A stretch of 64,000 nt of DNA, taken from NCBI GenBank assembly GCA_023251515.1, contig JAHEYQ010000009.1, positions 32,193-96,192 of the forward strand, read 5' to 3'. The position numbers were made by a program, and so were the translations under genes. Source of the DNA: Bacteroidales bacterium. Lineage in GTDB: Bacteria; Bacteroidota; Bacteroidia; Bacteroidales; JACABE01. Below are positions 29,808-40,619 of the stretch, piece after piece (position 1 is the stretch's first letter; each line of letters starts with the position of its first letter). The notes beneath the pieces are model-generated. The model had not been told where the DNA came from. It saw only the letters and a program-made list of their open reading frames with translations, and did not search any database.

Positions 29808-31679
29808 TTAATCGTAAAATCTCCAGACAATACCCAGTTTTAAAGCAGAAGCCTGTTGAGGATAATGCGGCATCATATAATAATTGGGGTTATTCCAGCC
29901 ACTATTAATATGCTGATACTTCAAAAAAACATTTGCACGCTTTATCTGAACATTGGCAAAAATATCGCCATAAATATAATTACCTATCTGTTTGTTATTC
30001 TGCGTATAATACATTCTGAGTGCGGGCGAATAATCATCGGCAAAATAAGCTGAATTATAATACAAACTTACACCAGGTTGAAGATACATATATTTTTTAA
30101 ACAATTGTAAATTAAGATACCATGATTGCATTGCAGCTATTTGTGGTATTTTAATAATTGTATTATCAGGAGTATATTGATAAACAAAATCATTATCTAT
30201 CTGCAATCTGCCCCAGGTAATGTCTTTGCTTAGCTTTGCTACAAAAACATGCATCATTTTGTCATGCCAATCGGGTTTTGCATTATTGTCGAGATAAATA
30301 TAGTTATTTAATTGGTGCAATGCTACATCAAGTTTCAGGCTGCCAATTTTCAGATTTGCAAAATAAGTAATCAGATTCTGTTTGTCAAAATCGTTTTTCC
30401 ACTTGTAATAATTAGAATAATGCCAGGTAAAAATCCAATCAGCTTCTTTTTGTGTATAATTAAAGCCTGTTGTAAACAATATTTTACCGGGTTGTTGCTT
30501 CAGAAAATCAAATTTAGCAATAGCTTTCAAACTAAAATCACCTCCGTTATAATCGCCAATAACATATTCGCCATTCAGATTCAGATGAAACTTTCCAAAA
30601 GCAAATACAGACAATGCTGCATAAGGTGTTAATTGATTAAAAGTTACAATTCTGAATGTATCTTTATATTCTAAATACTTATGTTTAATACCAAATACCA
30701 GATTGAAAGCTTGTGGCGATAAAGGATTTGCACTTATGCCATTTGTCCAAGCAAAATTGGTTTCAAAAAACTGATAATGAATACTGTCATGAGTAGCAGC
30801 CGAATCGAGATAAATATTATAGTAATAATTTCCTGATTCATCTTTATCAGAATATGTTTGTGAATTTTTGTAATAATGCATCGAAAGATGAATAGAACCC
30901 GGATTGAAAGACCGATGCGGAATGCTGTCAACTTTCATTTTTTTGAAATTATAAATTTGTTTTACAAAAACACCTGTTTCTTTATATTGAGTATTGGCTG
31001 ATTGTAAATACACTGGAACCGACAAGGTTTGAGGTGCTAATTTATTTTCGAAAATAGAATCGCTGCTGATACCGCCATTTTCCTGAATTTCGATACTTGA
31101 ATGATAATAAGCTGCCAACAAACGATATTTACCCGAAGGAGCAAAATAGTTTGTATTAATCATAAATTGGCGATTGTCGCATGATTGCCATTGATAGCTT
31201 CCCCAGGAATCCATAACTCTGAAATTAAGAGCAACATTCCACGTTTTATTTATATTCTGACTATGTATTATCTGAAAAATCTCTTCTTTCTCAGGACCGG
31301 AAATATAATTTAAAGAAGTATAAGGGCGACGAACCTGATAATAAGGTTGAGTATAATTATTAAATAACAAATCATCAAAACTATGAATTCCAAAATCAAA
31401 GCCAGTAGTATGCCGTGGTTCAAAAACGATTCTTTTTGAAGGCCTGCCGATATTGCCAGCCCACTCACTGAATTTGTTACGATTAAAGGAAGGATTGTAT
31501 TGCTCTAATCCTTTAATAATGGTGTCAATTTTGCTAGTAACAGGCATTTCAAATGGATTGGTTTTATCGTAATAATATTGTGTCCGATTGCGTGCCCATG
31601 CAACAGAATCTACTCTTTGTCCAAAACTGAACTGCTGACAAAAGAGAAACACAATAAGAAAAAAACCGAATCTATACAT
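29808..31679 (-). CDS. Putative beta-barrel porin
   Basis: 623 aa, signal peptide, alternating-strand pattern through to C-terminal ALKLGIVWRFYD. Confidence 0.65.
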   Translation of the reverse strand: MYRFGFFLIVFLFCQQFSFGQRVDSVAWARNRTQYYYDKTNPFEMPVTSKIDTIIKGLEQYNPSFNRNKFSEWAGNIGRPSKRIVFEPRHTTGFDFGIHSFDDLLFNNYTQPYYQVRRPYTSLNYISGPEKEEIFQIIHSQNINKTWNVALNFRVMDSWGSYQWQSCDNRQFMINTNYFAPSGKYRLLAAYYHSSIEIQENGGISSDSIFENKLAPQTLSVPVYLQSANTQYKETGVFVKQIYNFKKMKVDSIPHRSFNPGSIHLSMHYYKNSQTYSDKDESGNYYYNIYLDSAATHDSIHYQFFETNFAWTNGISANPLSPQAFNLVFGIKHKYLEYKDTFRIVTFNQLTPYAALSVFAFGKFHLNLNGEYVIGDYNGGDFSLKAIAKFDFLKQQPGKILFTTGFNYTQKEADWIFTWHYSNYYKWKNDFDKQNLITYFANLKIGSLKLDVALHQLNNYIYLDNNAKPDWHDKMMHVFVAKLSKDITWGRLQIDNDFVYQYTPDNTIIKIPQIAAMQSWYLNLQLFKKYMYLQPGVSLYYNSAYFADDYSPALRMYYTQNNKQIGNYIYGDIFANVQIKRANVFLKYQHINSGWNNPNYYMMPHYPQQASALKLGIVWRFYD

Positions 31680-31706
31680 ATTTATGTAAATGATTAACTG
31701 AATAAT

Positions 31707-33017
31707 TTATTGATTAAGATATTTTTCGAGATATTCAAATTCGGGTGTAAGTTTGCCTTTGTGAAGAATCAAGGCTTTTTTTAATGATTTTGGCAAATCC
31801 AGATCGGCAGTTGGTAAATCATAATCAGCAAATACGATAGACTTTACAAAGTTAGATAAAGCATCGGCAAAGCCATCAGAAGAATCGCGCGGCAATTCAC
31901 TTGGCAAAATATCAACAGCCATATCAAGAATTCCTTTGCCTTCATAACCCATGGTAAATGTATCATCTAAAGGATTATAAACAAAAATAGGATCTTCTAT
32001 TTCGGTGCCATGACTGGTACATTCTACCGAACCATCAGCATCGCAGGTAATATCACCAATTACAGTTAACTTTGGATTTCCATCTGCATAAAGTTTTTTA
32101 AGATATTCTTTTGTAATAATACGCGGGTAACGATCGTCCCAATACATGCAATTCATCAAAACAGTTAAATGCGGGATATATTGTTCAAATTTGCTGCGGT
32201 AATTTGCAGGATTGCGATAATAATCATACAAATCGAAGTCTTCGTTTCCGATATGTTCCGAAATATGTTTTTCTTTAAAAACTACTTTAAATATCAGATT
32301 GTCAGGTAATTTTTCTCTATCTTTTAATTCAAGTAATTTTTCTGTTGATATTTCTTTTACGGGCAATAAACCGCAAATTTCCTGAGCACCCAATGAAACA
32401 TTTCCATAACCAGTAAAACCGATTACAAGAGGCTGAAGCTCTTTTGGTAGTCCGTTTTCAGCAATCAACTGACCAACATAACTTACAGCATCCTTTGCTT
32501 CGCGCAAAGAAGTGTATTTGTGAGCCTGTTTTAAATATAAAAATGGAGTTTCTATACCAAAGCTTTTCCATCGCAAACCCAAGGACCACAATGAATTTAT
32601 CATTCCTGCCAATCCTGCATATTTACCAAAGAAAATCAATCTTTTATTTTGTTCGTCAACAATTTTTTCATAATCTATTAAATTGCATCTGAGTTCCATC
32701 ATTTTTCTGAGCATTGGCATATTATAAGGTTGTCCTTTAATAACATGTGAAAAGAAAACATAGGTTTTTTCTTCTTCAAAAAAATCGAGAGGCATTTCTT
32801 TTACCCCTAAAATTACATTGCATTTTTTTAAATCTTTTTCAACAATGGCTCCAGCCTTTATATATTCTTCATCTTTGAAAATACGTTTTTCTGATGTTTG
32901 AACTATAAAATCGAGTTTCTGATGTTCAATCAATCTTTTTACATGTTTGGGCGTTAATGGTGCACGACGCTCCATCGCGTATTTGTCCTCATGTCTGATT
33001 CCGATATAATTACCCAT
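31707..33017 (-). CDS. AlaDH/PNT N-terminal-like, saccharopine dehydrogenase-type (LKR-like) oxidoreductase
   Basis: IGIRHEDKYAMERRAPLTPKHVKRLI; internal IGFTGYGNVSLGAQEICGLL dinucleotide-binding segment; DITCDADGSVE. Confidence 0.75.
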   Translation of the reverse strand: MGNYIGIRHEDKYAMERRAPLTPKHVKRLIEHQKLDFIVQTSEKRIFKDEEYIKAGAIVEKDLKKCNVILGVKEMPLDFFEEEKTYVFFSHVIKGQPYNMPMLRKMMELRCNLIDYEKIVDEQNKRLIFFGKYAGLAGMINSLWSLGLRWKSFGIETPFLYLKQAHKYTSLREAKDAVSYVGQLIAENGLPKELQPLVIGFTGYGNVSLGAQEICGLLPVKEISTEKLLELKDREKLPDNLIFKVVFKEKHISEHIGNEDFDLYDYYRNPANYRSKFEQYIPHLTVLMNCMYWDDRYPRIITKEYLKKLYADGNPKLTVIGDITCDADGSVECTSHGTEIEDPIFVYNPLDDTFTMGYEGKGILDMAVDILPSELPRDSSDGFADALSNFVKSIVFADYDLPTADLDLPKSLKKALILHKGKLTPEFEYLEKYLNQ

Positions 33018-33246
33018 AAAATTAAATTATAGAGTGTGAATAGTAAATTAAGCTTTTAACCTGTTTTCAGGTTTTTGACCTGCAAATATATAAAAATAGA
33101 CTGAATAAATGCCTCTATTAACGTAATTTAATACTGTTGCATATCTAAAAAGAAGCAAAGTATTTTTTTTGGCACAAAATTTGAACTGAAATTTTTATAA
33201 TTCATAAAAATCATTTATTTTTGAAAATAATTTAATTCAATCTACT

Positions 33247-34248
33247 ATGAAAAAACAATTAACCGTTATTGCAATATTAATGCTTATAATCAGCAGTGTA
33301 TTTGCACAAAAATCAAATCTGGTATTTTTTACTGAACAAGGCGAATCTTTTTATGTAATATTAAATGGCATAAAACAAAATGCTGACGCACGTACCAATG
33401 TAAAAATAACTGATTTAACATCACCAAATTATAAGTGTAAAATTATTTTCAAAAACTCGGGTTTAGGACAGTTAGACAAGACAATTTATTTGAATCAGGG
33501 TACTGAAACTACTTACACCATCAGAAAAAACAACAAAGGTAGCTGGATAATCCGCTGGATGAGCGAATCTCCTATTAGCAGCAGTGCATCAAATCCAAAC
33601 ACTTACGTATATTCAAATACAGAACCTGAACCTGTTTATAACAATGCCAATCAAATACAAACCAATCAGACACAAACCAATACCAATACAACTGCACCAA
33701 ACAGTGCAAATGTTGGTATCAATTTGACAGACCCTGCTACGGGCACAAATCTGAATGTAAATTTTAATACAAATCTGAAACCAAATCAAACAAATACAAA
33801 TACTTCAACGAATACAACCACAACGACTACCACTACCACCACAAGCAATGATCAAAACGGAAATCAAAATCGTCATTTTCCAAATCAACCCTATAATAAC
33901 AGAAATAACCAAAGACAAGTAACAGATGCAGTTCCAGGTTATCATGGTCCTTATGGCTGTAATTATCCTATGACAAATGAAAATTTTGCAACTGCAAAAA
34001 AATCTGTTTCTTCTAAAAACTTTGAAAGTTCAAAACTAACAGTTGCAAAGCAAGTTATAACAAACAATTGTTTGACGACTTCACAAATTAAAGAAATAGT
34101 TAAGTTGTTTGATTTTGAAAGCACCCGTTTGGAGTATGCCAAATTTGCATACAGCTATGTTTATGATAAAGGCAATTATTTTCAGTTGAACGATGCTTTT
34201 GATTTTGAATCGAGTATTGATGATTTGAACAGATATATCTCAAAATAA
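33247..34248 (+). CDS. DUF4476 domain-containing secreted protein
   Basis: Signal peptide, Asn/Thr-rich linker, C-terminal FATAKKSVSSKNFESSKLTVAKQVITNNCLTTSQIKEIVKLFDFESTRLEYAKFAY. Confidence 0.8.
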   Translation: MKKQLTVIAILMLIISSVFAQKSNLVFFTEQGESFYVILNGIKQNADARTNVKITDLTSPNYKCKIIFKNSGLGQLDKTIYLNQGTETTYTIRKNNKGSWIIRWMSESPISSSASNPNTYVYSNTEPEPVYNNANQIQTNQTQTNTNTTAPNSANVGINLTDPATGTNLNVNFNTNLKPNQTNTNTSTNTTTTTTTTTTSNDQNGNQNRHFPNQPYNNRNNQRQVTDAVPGYHGPYGCNYPMTNENFATAKKSVSSKNFESSKLTVAKQVITNNCLTTSQIKEIVKLFDFESTRLEYAKFAYSYVYDKGNYFQLNDAFDFESSIDDLNRYISK

Positions 34249-34285
34249 TTTTTATCCTTTTTCGGAAATTGCTTTTATTTGAATT

Positions 34286-34321
34286 ATCTTTGCCTTTAAG
34301 TAGATGCTTAAAGGCAAAGAT
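34286..34321 (+). terminator. Rho-independent terminator, 15-bp perfect stem
   Basis: ATCTTTGCCTTTAAG-tagatg-CTTAAAGGCAAAGAT then TTTTTT. Confidence 0.8.
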
Positions 34322-34354
34322 TTTTTTATTTAAAGATTTTTAATACATAAAACA

Positions 34355-35209
34355 ATGAAAAAGATAGTTGTAGCGGTAGATTTTTCTGCACATACTACAA
34401 AAATAACAGAGTTTGCATTAAATCTTGCAATGTTGAACAAAGCAGAAATTTTGCTTTTTCATACCGTAATTAAACATTTTTATTTTTCTTCTCCCAGCAT
34501 CCCTGAAGCATTTGAATTTAATCCATTAACAGAATCAGGGGATAATTCGGAGTCAATAAATTCAGCTTCTGAAAAATTAAATGCCTTAAAAGAAAGTCTG
34601 ATTGAACAATCGGAATCAAAAATTAAGGTTATCACCAAAATTACAGAAGGTGATTTTGAGGAGGATCTGGAAGAATTTTGTTCTGATTATTTTCCATCGG
34701 TAATTATAGTAGGCTCGAGAGGTATTGATGAAAGCAGTTATTTATTTGGGAACAGAGCAATTGGTATATTTAACAAATCTAAATTTCCTGTAATTGCTGC
34801 TCCTGCAATAAACTTAAATAGTTGCATTAAAAATATATTATATATTGCCGATCTGGAAATTTCAAATAATGTTCTGATCAGAAAAACTTATAATCAGTTC
34901 GATGAATGCGATCCTAAAATATTTTGTGCACATCTGGCAGAAGACAGTAATTATTTGAAAGCATATTCATCAAAAGAATATCTTAATTCGGAATATTCAA
35001 CAGAAGTTGCAATCAATAAGTTTCAGTGCGATGTGCTTGAAGGAGATGATAAGCATGAGGAAATTGACAACTATATCAAAAAAAACAATATCGATATAAT
35101 AGTGTTTATGCCTCATAAAACCAACTTTTTTCAAAGACTTATTGGCAAAAATAAGTCGAAAAATTATCTGTTTGAAACCAAATTACCTATACTTGCAATG
35201 AGAATGTAA
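34355..35209 (+). CDS. Universal stress protein (tandem UspA-like)
   Basis: KKIVVAVDFSAHTTKITEFALNLA, VIIVGSRGIDESSYLFGNRAIGIF. Confidence 0.85.
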   Translation: MKKIVVAVDFSAHTTKITEFALNLAMLNKAEILLFHTVIKHFYFSSPSIPEAFEFNPLTESGDNSESINSASEKLNALKESLIEQSESKIKVITKITEGDFEEDLEEFCSDYFPSVIIVGSRGIDESSYLFGNRAIGIFNKSKFPVIAAPAINLNSCIKNILYIADLEISNNVLIRKTYNQFDECDPKIFCAHLAEDSNYLKAYSSKEYLNSEYSTEVAINKFQCDVLEGDDKHEEIDNYIKKNNIDIIVFMPHKTNFFQRLIGKNKSKNYLFETKLPILAMRM

Positions 35210-35279
35210 TTTTTTTTTATTTTAACATCATATTGTTTAATTAATTTTTAAATTTGCTTCAACATAAACATCAAAAAAT

Positions 35280-36122
35280 ATGGAAACAAAAATGAATGAT
35301 ATTATATTGATACCTACTGATTTTACAGAGGTATGCGATAATGCCGTAAAACACGGTGCTGAAACAGCAAAATTTTTGAATTATAAAATTTGTTTACTAC
35401 ATGTAGTGGACAAAGACACTAAAAATTATCTAAAAAAAGAAAACCTGACCGATGGTATTATAGTAGAAAAACTGGGTTTAATTTCAAATGAAGTAAATAG
35501 CACTTATGGAATTGAAGTTACAAGTATTTCTCGCGAGGGAAATATATTTGAAACAATAGCTGATGTAGCAAAAGAAATTGGTGCAAACTTTATAGTAATG
35601 GGAACACATGGCAAAGTGGGAATGCAGAAAATTACAGGAAGCTTTGCATTAAAAGTAATTACCAGCTCGGAAGTTCCTGTGGTGGTTGTGCAAAAACGTC
35701 CTTTTGAAAATGCTTATAACGATATCGTTTTGCCTATTACCAGCGAAGCAGGTCCTTGGGAAAAAACACAATGGGCTGCTGCTATTGCCAAACAGTTTAA
35801 TTCTACCATTCACATTTTGAAAATAAAAGATGATGAAGGTATAAATAAAGCTTTAGAAATTATAACCAGACATTTTATTGAAAATGGTGTGAAATATGTT
35901 GAAAAAACTGCTGAAAAAGGCAGCAATTTTACCAAAACAGTTATTGATTATGCTGTTACTATCAATTCGGGTTTAATTATGATAATGACTTCCAAAACCG
36001 GAGCTTTAACCAGCTTTATTTTGGGAACTTATGATGAAGATTTAATTTTTAATACACCACAAATTCCGGTAATGTGTATAAATCCGAGAGATGAAAACTG
36101 GAAAAAAATTGTTTCATACTAA
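35280..36122 (+). CDS. Universal stress protein (tandem UspA-like)
   Basis: IILIPTDFTEVCDNAVKHGAETA, IVMGTHGKVGMQKITGSFALKVI. Confidence 0.9.
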   Translation: METKMNDIILIPTDFTEVCDNAVKHGAETAKFLNYKICLLHVVDKDTKNYLKKENLTDGIIVEKLGLISNEVNSTYGIEVTSISREGNIFETIADVAKEIGANFIVMGTHGKVGMQKITGSFALKVITSSEVPVVVVQKRPFENAYNDIVLPITSEAGPWEKTQWAAAIAKQFNSTIHILKIKDDEGINKALEIITRHFIENGVKYVEKTAEKGSNFTKTVIDYAVTINSGLIMIMTSKTGALTSFILGTYDEDLIFNTPQIPVMCINPRDENWKKIVSY

Positions 36123-36169
36123 GATTTTTGTGTATATATTAATTAATGAAATTAAAATACATAATATAA

Positions 36170-36208
36170 AAAGAGATTATGCTTAATTTGCATAGTCTCT
36201 TTTTTTAT
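36170..36208 (+). terminator. Rho-independent terminator
   Basis: AAAGAGAtTATGC-ttaattt-GCATAgTCTCTTT plus T-tract. Confidence 0.7.
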
Positions 36209-36374
36209 ATTTGATAATTAATCAATAACTAAAATTTACTTATAATCTTCTGATAATTAAATTTTAGTGTTTCTGTAATCTGATTTTTTTCATACTATTT
36301 TATTACTGTGCTTTTTCGAGCTAACTTCTTCCTTGTTCATGTTGTTTTCATGCCTATCCGATACGTTATCGTAT

Positions 36375-36773
36375 CTGACGATTGCGTTCTGTGTACTGTC
36401 AATTACATTCTGGGTGCTGACGATTGCGTTCTGGGTGCTGACGATTGCGTTCTGGGCGCTGACGATTGCATTCTGGGGACTGACGATTACATTCTGGGAG
36501 CTGACGATCGCGTTCTGGGTGCTGTCGATTGCGTTCTGGGTGCTAACGATTGTGTTCTGGGTGCTGACGATTGTATTCCAGCATCTGTCGATGATGTTCC
36601 AGCACTCGTCGGTGACGTTCCAGCACTCGTCGGTGACGTTCCAGCACTCGTCGGTGATGTTCCAGCACTTGTCAGTGGTGTTCCAGAACTCGTCAGTGAT
36701 GTTCCAGCACTCGTCGGTGATGTTCCAGCACCTGTCAGTGATGTTCCAATGTTCGTCAGTGATGTTTCAGCTT
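36375..36773. repeat. Tandem array of 19 units, exactly 21 bp each, two subfamilies in one register
   Basis: Units every 21 bp from 36375. First half CTGACGATTGCGTTCTGGGTG, second half TCGTCGGTGATGTTCCAGCAC, switching around 36575-36606. Confidence 0.92.
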
Positions 36774-37216
36774 CAATCCTGGTTATTATTTAAAAATCCT
36801 TTAGTTTACATATTACAGAAACCTCTGTTTGTAAGCCGGTTTAACGGATATATGGCTTTAAATACATCTATTGCACATTTGTAAAAATCGGGTTCAAGCA
36901 ATTTATTGTCATCAATGCTGAGTATTACTGTTTACTTTTATTTAAACATTAATAAATATGTATCTTTGTTTATTAACCCTCATTTGAAACAAGAATTCAA
37001 TCCTATAATTTATAGAATAATAAGCAAATATATTTCATAATAAATTACTTTATATACCCTCTTTTTTAGTCTATATTTAAATTATACAATCTAATTCGTC
37101 AAACAAACAACTTCTATTCGTATTAAGCTGTCTTTAATTAAAATAAATACAAGTTTTTTATTATCTTATATAATGAATTTGTTTATCAAACAATTAAAAA
37201 AACACCAAACAGACCA

Positions 37217-38458
37217 ATGAAAAAATTATCATTTATCTTTATTGCAATTCTTTATATAAATATTGCAAATGCACAATGGGCTTTACAAAAAAATGGCAGT
37301 TTACTTCCTGAAGCTCTTGAGTTTAATTCAGTTTATTTTATTGATGCAAACACAGGCTATGCTGTTGGAGGATCAGCAGATTACAGTTTGCAATTACAAT
37401 ATATTTTTAAAACAACAGATGGTGGTATAAATTGGATTGAACAAACAAGTGGTACAAGCAAACACTTATATTCAGTTTATTTCATTAATGCCAATACAGG
37501 ATATGCAGTTGGCTTGGATGGTATAATTTTAAAGACTACAAATGGCGGCACAAACTGGAATGTACAATCAATAGGTGTACCTTTTTCCTTATATTCCGTT
37601 TTTTTCACTGATATTAATACAGGTTATGCAGTTGGAGGAGAAACGAATCTAACTATACAACAACAGTATATTTATAAAACAATTGATGGTGGAATTAACT
37701 GGTTATCACAATCAACCGGAACGCAAGCTCTAAATTCCGTTTTTTTTATAAATTCGAATACAGGCTTTACTGTTGGTTATTCAGGAACTATTCTTAAAAC
37801 AACAAATGGAGGTGCAAACTGGATAGCACAATTTTCCGGAACGAATCGTAATTTGAATTCCGTATTTTTTATCGATTCAAATACAGGTTTTGCTATTGGT
37901 GATTCCGGAACCATTCTTAAAACAACAAATGGCGGTACAAACTGGATATCGCAATCAATAGCAGGAAACACATACTTAAACTCTGTTTATTTCACAGATA
38001 TTAATACAGGATATGTTGTTGGTGGTAATTATAATTTCAATACAATTCTATATAAAACGACAGATGGAGGTGATAGCTGGGTAACTATGCCGTCACCTTT
38101 AACTTATCCGCTCTACAGTGTTTTTTTCCCTTCAGCAAGCATAGGATATGCTGTTGGCAGCGATTTATCAATTATAAAATATGATGCATCCCTTAAAATT
38201 GACAAAAACAATAGTCAAGAAGAAATAGTCATCTACCCTATCCCGGCAAAAGACAATCTGACAATTGAGCAAAAGAATTGGGAGAACTTTCAAAACGCGA
38301 CTATTTCTATCTATAATATTCAGGGGCAATTATGCAGACAAATTATAAGCAATCAACCTAAAACCGAAATTGATATAAAAGATTTATCAACCGGGCTTTA
38401 TGTAGTTAATGTATGTAATGAGAAAGAAAGCTATGTAAGTAGATTTGTGAAGGAATAA
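37217..38458 (+). CDS. YCF48/BNR-like repeat protein with T9SS type A sorting domain
   Basis: Repeated VYFIDxNTGYAVG...ILKTTNGGTNW; C-terminal IVIYPIPAKDNLTIEQ..YNIQGQL..LSTGLYVVNV. Confidence 0.9.
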   Translation: MKKLSFIFIAILYINIANAQWALQKNGSLLPEALEFNSVYFIDANTGYAVGGSADYSLQLQYIFKTTDGGINWIEQTSGTSKHLYSVYFINANTGYAVGLDGIILKTTNGGTNWNVQSIGVPFSLYSVFFTDINTGYAVGGETNLTIQQQYIYKTIDGGINWLSQSTGTQALNSVFFINSNTGFTVGYSGTILKTTNGGANWIAQFSGTNRNLNSVFFIDSNTGFAIGDSGTILKTTNGGTNWISQSIAGNTYLNSVYFTDINTGYVVGGNYNFNTILYKTTDGGDSWVTMPSPLTYPLYSVFFPSASIGYAVGSDLSIIKYDASLKIDKNNSQEEIVIYPIPAKDNLTIEQKNWENFQNATISIYNIQGQLCRQIISNQPKTEIDIKDLSTGLYVVNVCNEKESYVSRFVKE

Positions 38459-38460
38459 AA

Positions 38461-38499
38461 AAGAAGTCCCTTTCGTTTATTGAGCGAAAGGGACTTCTT
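38461..38499. terminator. Bidirectional terminator between convergent genes
   Basis: AAGAAGTCCCTTTCG-tttattgag-CGAAAGGGACTTCTT. Confidence 0.85.
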
Positions 38500-38514
38500 T
38501 ATTTCGTATTCTGT

Positions 38515-39333
38515 TTATCCCAACAAATGGTATAAAGTCAATATCATCATAAACAAAAACATATAGATATTAATACCTACAAATGATTTTTTAAAGTCAA
38601 TTTCTTCCATTTTTCCAAAGCTGATTATTGCAAAAATTACAACAAACAAAATATTTAAAACAAAAATTGATACGAATAAAATTAAAGAAATATTCTCAAG
38701 AAAAGCTGGAACCATTATAGAAGCAAATGAAGTAGAAATAATCCATGAGAATATGATTCTTTTTAGGTTTTTTGAACTAACAGTCTGATTAATTGTCGGG
38801 AAACCTGCCGCTTCATAATCTTTACCATATTTAAGCATAAGCAACCAAAAATGAGGTATCTGCCATATAAATATAAAAAAAGCGATGAAAACAATTTCTT
38901 TATCAAAAAGAAAACCACCTGCCGCCGTCCATCCCATCAAAACTGGTACAGCACCAGTTAATGAACCAGGTACAACTGCAAATGGAGTTATCCTTTTAAG
39001 ATTGGTATATAGCAAATTATACCATAATACATTAAATAAACCAAGCAAGGATGTTGTCAAACCAAAGAAATAAAATAATATCAAACTTCCCGAAAAGATA
39101 AAAAGCAGTGAAATAATCAAAGCCTGTTGTAGTGATAACTTACCTGTAGGAATAGGTCTTGATAGCGTTCTTTGCATTTTGGCATCAAAAGCATATTCCT
39201 GATATTCATTAAGTGCACTTGCACCACCAGCCAAAATAAAAACACCTATAGCAAGTATAATAAGCTGATAACTCATGCTTTCTGCAAATACAATAAAACC
39301 AGTAATGGCAGTAAAACTTACTGCCATTGACAC
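38515..39333 (-). CDS. ctaB: Heme o synthase (protoheme IX farnesyltransferase)
   Basis: UbiA family; ASALNEYQEYAFDAKMQRTLSRPIPTGKLS, DYEAAGFPTI. N-terminus probably extends upstream. Confidence 0.9.
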   Translation of the reverse strand: MSMAVSFTAITGFIVFAESMSYQLIILAIGVFILAGGASALNEYQEYAFDAKMQRTLSRPIPTGKLSLQQALIISLLFIFSGSLILFYFFGLTTSLLGLFNVLWYNLLYTNLKRITPFAVVPGSLTGAVPVLMGWTAAGGFLFDKEIVFIAFFIFIWQIPHFWLLMLKYGKDYEAAGFPTINQTVSSKNLKRIIFSWIISTSFASIMVPAFLENISLILFVSIFVLNILFVVIFAIISFGKMEEIDFKKSFVGINIYMFLFMMILTLYHLLG

Positions 39334-39382
39334 CTTAAATTTAATTAAGGTAAGTACTGTATTTATTGAAAATGATTTCAGA

Positions 39383-40312
39383 TTATTCTGCCTTTAATGA
39401 TTTAAAATATTCGATAATCTTTGGAATATCTTTTTCTTTTATAGTTCCTTTATAAGATTTCATAACTCCCTGTGGAAAACCAACAACTACATCTGTAGCA
39501 GGCTCATAAACTGAAGTTTTAATATACAAATCATCAACCTTAAGCTTTCTGTTGGCACCGTTAGTTACTACTTCTCTTTCAGAACCATATAAACCTTTAA
39601 AACTTGGACCAACACCCTTTGTACCATTAACAGAATGACAAGCAAAACAACCGTTTTTTTCCAGTAATTTGTAACCTTCATTATTATCATCAGCTTTTCT
39701 GACAGGTAGAGAAGCCACCCATGTATTAAATTCATTTTCAGGAACAACTCTTACCAATGCAAACATATAAGAATGACTTAATCCACAATATGCAGAACAA
39801 AACAAATCATAATCGCCCAATTTACTTGGAATAAACCATGTATAATTATTCTTACCCGGAACAACATCTTCTTTAACACGGAAACCAGGAATAGAAAATC
39901 CATGTATTACATCAGTAGAAATCAAATCAACTTTAACTGCTTTATTAAGAGGAAGCAAAAGAGTATCAGATACTTTTTTACCCGGATACTCAAAAGTCCA
40001 TTTCCACATTTTACCATAAGCTTTAATATTCATAGCATCAGCAGGAACCTGACGCATTGGCAAAAACCCTTTCCATCCAAAATAAAACATAAGTAAAACC
40101 AAAATTAAAGGGATGGTAGTCCAGGTAATTTCCAAAGCTGAACTGTCTTTGATTTGAGTTGCATGTGGATGTCTTTTCCTATTATATTTTACAACAAATA
40201 CAATCATTATTGTAGTTAATAATATCAGAAAAAACACCGAAACTCCAATAATAAAGAGGAATGCTGTATCAACTCCATGTACAAAATTTGACGCACTTGA
40301 AAACATATACAA
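39383..40312 (-). CDS. coxB: Cytochrome c oxidase subunit II with fused cytochrome c domain (caa3 type)
   Basis: CuA motif CSAYCGLSHSYM and heme motif CFACH in one chain. Confidence 0.93.
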   Translation of the reverse strand: MYMFSSASNFVHGVDTAFLFIIGVSVFFLILLTTIMIVFVVKYNRKRHPHATQIKDSSALEITWTTIPLILVLLMFYFGWKGFLPMRQVPADAMNIKAYGKMWKWTFEYPGKKVSDTLLLPLNKAVKVDLISTDVIHGFSIPGFRVKEDVVPGKNNYTWFIPSKLGDYDLFCSAYCGLSHSYMFALVRVVPENEFNTWVASLPVRKADDNNEGYKLLEKNGCFACHSVNGTKGVGPSFKGLYGSEREVVTNGANRKLKVDDLYIKTSVYEPATDVVVGFPQGVMKSYKGTIKEKDIPKIIEYFKSLKAE

Positions 40313-40317
40313 TTTTT

Positions 40318-40602
40318 TTATCTGAATGAATAATCAATAAAAGTAATAAGAACAATAATTATAAAAAGGACAAAAACCATAGTTACCAGTATTTTAAGTA
40401 ATAAATTTTCGTACTTTAAATGCATAAAATAGGATAAAACCAAAAAGCTTTTTATCCCGGCAACCAATAAAGCAATAGTTACTGTAAAAGCAGCTAAATC
40501 AATTGATGTTATTTCTATTGTTACAAAAGTTAAAAACATAAGTACCAACAATACTTTTGCCAAAACTTTATAATCTGTAATATGTGGACTGTTATTTGAC
40601 AT
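40318..40602 (-). CDS. Cytochrome c oxidase subunit IV family
   Basis: 94 aa, three TMs, between subunits II and III. Confidence 0.8.
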   Translation of the reverse strand: MSNNSPHITDYKVLAKVLLVLMFLTFVTIEITSIDLAAFTVTIALLVAGIKSFLVLSYFMHLKYENLLLKILVTMVFVLFIIIVLITFIDYSFR

Positions 40603-40619
40603 ATTTTATAGTTTTAAGA

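Noticed and set aside
36308-36884. 161-aa and 183-aa ORFs over the 21-bp array
   Set aside because: Both frames are open because the unit is a multiple of 3. No ribosome-binding context or signal, and variation is not clearly synonymous. Kept as a repeat, not a CDS.
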